64,000 bases of DNA, taken from Salipaludibacillus daqingensis. GTDB lineage: Bacteria > Bacillota > Bacilli > Bacillales > Salisediminibacteriaceae. Of the stretch, positions 61,730 to 64,000 are shown piece by piece. A program made the position numbers and the translations under genes. The stretch is taken from NCBI RefSeq assembly GCF_029891575.1, contig NZ_JARZHF010000001.1:620001-684000 (forward strand). The letters run 5' to 3'. How positions within the stretch are numbered: the stretch's first letter is position 1; every line of letters starts with the position of its first letter. The notes under the pieces are model-generated. The model did not search any database. It was not told where the DNA came from and saw only the letters and a list, made by a program, of their open reading frames with translations.

Positions 61730-63076
61730 ATGATTGAATACGATCCGGTCATGTATAGTAGGATTTTGACTTATGTGACACTAGGGTTTCACGTCATTTT
61801 TGCAACCATTGGTGTCGGTATCCCATTGATGATTGCACTTGCGGAGTGGATGGGAATAAAGCGAAACGACCCTCATTATACTTTAATGGCACGACGCTGG
61901 GCACGTGGGTTTGTCGTTACCGTTGCCGTAGGTGTTGTGACGGGAACCGCAATTGGTTTGCAGCTTAGTTTACTATGGCCTAACTTCATGCAAGCTGCAG
62001 GTCATACGATTGGACTGCCTATGTTTATGGAAGTTTTCGCTTTTTTCTTTGAAGCAATTTTTCTAGGAATCTATTTATATACGTTTGACCGTTTCAAAAA
62101 TAAAATGAAACACTTTTTACTTATTATCCCGGTTGTAATCGGCGCTACTGCCAGTGCCTTTTTCATCACATCTGTTAACGCCTTTATGAACGTTCCACAA
62201 GGTTTCGAATTGGTAGATGGTGTTATCCAAGATGTAAGTCCGCTAGCTGCCATGTTCAACCCGGCTACACCAACAAAAATATCTCATGTTATTATTACAT
62301 GTTATTTAACATCTGCTTTCATTTTAGGTGCGATTGCTGCCCTTCATATTTTGAAAGGCAACAAGCATGTTTATCATAAAAAAGCCCTGCACCTTACGAT
62401 GGTTGCCGGTGCTGTATTCGCTATCGGTACCGCCGTGGTTGGAGACTTTTCAGGTAAATATCTTCACGAATACCAGCCTGAAAAATTAGCTGCTGCTGAA
62501 TGGCATTTTGAAACGGAGTCAAATGCCCCGTTAATTTTAGGGGGAATATTAACCGAAGATAATGAAATCAAATACGCACTTGAAATTCCATATGCACTTA
62601 GTATTTTAGCTGGCGGAACTCCTGATACGGAAGTCATTGGATTAAATGAATTTGATGAAGACTTACTTCCCCCACTATGGGTTCACTATTTTTTTGATTT
62701 AATGGTGTTTATCGGAATGTTTTTAGCTGCTGTCTCTGTATTATTTGTAGCTATGAGTTGGAAAAAAGGATGGAACCCATTCAATCGTCCTCTAACATGG
62801 ATGATCGCAGCAGGTGGTCCCTTGTCTATGCTGGCTATTCAAGCAGGTTGGGTTTTCGCTGAAGTGGGACGACAACCTTGGATTTTAAATGGTGTTATGC
62901 TGACAGAAGAAGGGGCAACCACCTCTGCACACGTAGATATAATGTTGATTCTATTTGTTATTCTTTATGCAGTATTAGGCGTGACTTGCGCTGTGGTGCT
63001 AAGAAAAATGTTTAAACGTAACCCTGTCGAGCTTGAATTAGAAAAACAAGGTGAGCGTGAGAAAACAGCCCAATAA
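61730..63076 (+). CDS. cydA: CydA, cytochrome bd-type quinol oxidase subunit I
   Basis: Haem-bearing subunit of a bd-type terminal oxidase, 448 residues and about nine membrane helices. Ligand region RILTYVTLGFHVIFATIGVG has His21; the conserved GRQPW is present as VGRQPWILNGVML, and the segment KYLHEYQPEKLAAAEWHFET matches the quinol-binding loop. The short loop and overall length resemble the YthA/CIO-type group of bd oxidases. ATG 61730 has AAAGGG 9 bases upstream; the ATG at 61721 adjoins the site. It is followed 18 bases later by cydB. Confidence 0.93.
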   Translation: MIEYDPVMYSRILTYVTLGFHVIFATIGVGIPLMIALAEWMGIKRNDPHYTLMARRWARGFVVTVAVGVVTGTAIGLQLSLLWPNFMQAAGHTIGLPMFMEVFAFFFEAIFLGIYLYTFDRFKNKMKHFLLIIPVVIGATASAFFITSVNAFMNVPQGFELVDGVIQDVSPLAAMFNPATPTKISHVIITCYLTSAFILGAIAALHILKGNKHVYHKKALHLTMVAGAVFAIGTAVVGDFSGKYLHEYQPEKLAAAEWHFETESNAPLILGGILTEDNEIKYALEIPYALSILAGGTPDTEVIGLNEFDEDLLPPLWVHYFFDLMVFIGMFLAAVSVLFVAMSWKKGWNPFNRPLTWMIAAGGPLSMLAIQAGWVFAEVGRQPWILNGVMLTEEGATTSAHVDIMLILFVILYAVLGVTCAVVLRKMFKRNPVELELEKQGEREKTAQ

Positions 63077-63094
63077 GAAGGAAGGTGTGCAAAC

Positions 63095-64000
63095 ATGACA
63101 TACGAAGTCATTGGAATATCCGTACTATGGCTTTTCTTATATGGCTATTTGATCGTGGCGTCGGTAGACTTCGGCGCCGGGTTCTTTAGCTATTATACGA
63201 AGCGCAATAATAAAAACCACATAATACACAATATTATTCAACGTTATTTATCACCTGTATGGGAAGTAACGAACGTGTTCCTCGTATTCTTTTTTATTGG
63301 AGTTGTAGGTTTTTTTCCATCCACAGCCTATTATTATGGGACTGCTTTATTAATTCCAGGCAGTGTCGCAATTATTTTGCTTGCTCTTAGAGGTTCTTAC
63401 TATGCTTTTGCCACTTACGGTGCAAAGGAAAGTAAATTTTACACATTTCTTTATGGAGCAACTGGTCTCCTAATACCTGCGTCGTTATCGACTGTACTAA
63501 CGATTTCTGAAGGCGGGTATATATCAGTTGATAATGGTACTGTTCAACTTTTATATGGAGAGCTTTTTACTAGCATTTATTCATGGGGCGTTGTTGCTTT
63601 AGCCATCGTAAGTGTGTTATTTATATCGGCTACTTTTTTAACGTATTATGCTTCTAGAGCAAAAGATGAGCAAGCGCTTGATTTACTCAGAAGGTACGCG
63701 TTAACATGGTCATTTCCTGCTATCGGAATGGGGATCATTGTATTCTTCTTACTAAGCCAACGAAATGTCGAGCATTACCAAAACATGCTTGATCTATGGT
63801 GGGTATTTGGATTATCAGTACTTGCATTTATCGGTGCTTTTTTACTGATTTTAAAAAGAAAAAGCTACGGTACCGCATTTATTATGGTAATGATTCAGTA
63901 TTTTACAGCGTTCTTCGGTTATGGAGCTGCACATTTGCCTTATCTGCTCTACCCACATCTAACTATTTATGATGGATTTACGAACGAAACAATGGCAATT
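63095..64000 (+). CDS. cydB: CydB, cytochrome bd-type quinol oxidase subunit II (partial)
   Basis: The frame is open from ATG 63095 to the window end (302 codons), preceded by GGAAGGTG. The start MTYEVIGISVLWLFLYGYLIV followed by VDFGAGFFSYYT is typical of CydB, and about seven hydrophobic helices are visible. WEVTNVFLVFFFIGVVGFFP agrees with the subunit II pattern. The gene lies 18 bases after cydA. The missing C-terminus is probably only a few dozen residues, since family members have about 330-380. Confidence 0.92.
   Translation, partial: MTYEVIGISVLWLFLYGYLIVASVDFGAGFFSYYTKRNNKNHIIHNIIQRYLSPVWEVTNVFLVFFFIGVVGFFPSTAYYYGTALLIPGSVAIILLALRGSYYAFATYGAKESKFYTFLYGATGLLIPASLSTVLTISEGGYISVDNGTVQLLYGELFTSIYSWGVVALAIVSVLFISATFLTYYASRAKDEQALDLLRRYALTWSFPAIGMGIIVFFLLSQRNVEHYQNMLDLWWVFGLSVLAFIGAFLLILKRKSYGTAFIMVMIQYFTAFFGYGAAHLPYLLYPHLTIYDGFTNETMAI

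Overview
The window is about 36-40% GC and reads as the chromosome of a spore-forming member of the Bacillaceae. Evidence for this includes spo0B, an alpha/beta-type small acid-soluble spore protein, three YjcZ-type and one YhaL-type sporulation peptides, the ecs/hit/serC/scoC/prsA/yhaM/yhaNO/yheAB/bmrCD gene order known from Bacillus subtilis, the coproporphyrin-type hem genes, and strong AGGAGG ribosome binding sites before nearly every gene. No rRNA, tRNA, prophage, intact insertion sequence or CRISPR array was seen. The species cannot be named from sequence alone.

Layout. (1) 1-3.5 kb, minus strand: a phosphorelay-type histidine kinase, spo0B, obg and the start of pheB. (2) 3.8-4.7 kb: an arginase/agmatinase-family enzyme with an altered metal motif. 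(3) 4.9-10.7 kb, minus: hemY, hemH, hemE and the class A penicillin-binding protein pbpF. (4) 10.9-14.4 kb, plus: a CcdA-type membrane protein, an M20 amidohydrolase, and a DUF4397 surface protein coupled to a class F-like sortase that lacks an ordinary start codon. (5) 14.7-24 kb: ecsABC, hit, serC, scoC, small membrane proteins and the foldase prsA. (6) 24-34 kb: sporulation peptides, yhaM, the secretion-stress pair cssRS, a GbsR-type regulator and the yhaN/yhaO nuclease pair. (7) 34-41 kb: yhzD, a thioesterase, a HAD phosphatase, yheA, yheB, yheE, a PucR-type regulator, the sugar-transport ATPase msmX/ugpC and a SASP gene. (8) 41.6-49.1 kb, minus: one eight-gene operon for leucine-type branched acyl-CoA breakdown to acetoacetyl-CoA. 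(9) 49.5-54.8 kb: the NAD synthesis locus nadBCA, divergent from nifS-niaR. (10) 54.8-60.6 kb: a CcdA-like protein, a yheG-type oxidoreductase and the heterodimeric drug exporter bmrCD, with a leader peptide and hairpins that look like a transcription attenuator. (11) 60.7-64 kb: a LuxR-type regulator and cydA with partial cydB.

How the genes work together. Regions 4-6 gather exoprotein functions: Ecs, the protease regulator ScoC, the foldase PrsA, the CssRS secretion-stress sensor and a sortase with a likely substrate. The catabolic operon should turn a branched acyl-CoA into acetoacetate and then acetoacetyl-CoA, and a cre-like palindrome just before its first gene suggests glucose repression. 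The nad locus contains its own cysteine desulfurase and its own niacin-responsive repressor. The most interesting parts are the bmr leader (60.2-60.7 kb), the start-less sortase (13.9 kb), the long structured-looking leader before the catabolic operon (49.2-49.35 kb), the GC-richer untranslated element at 28.8-28.96 kb, and the metal-ligand replacement in the agmatinase-like enzyme.
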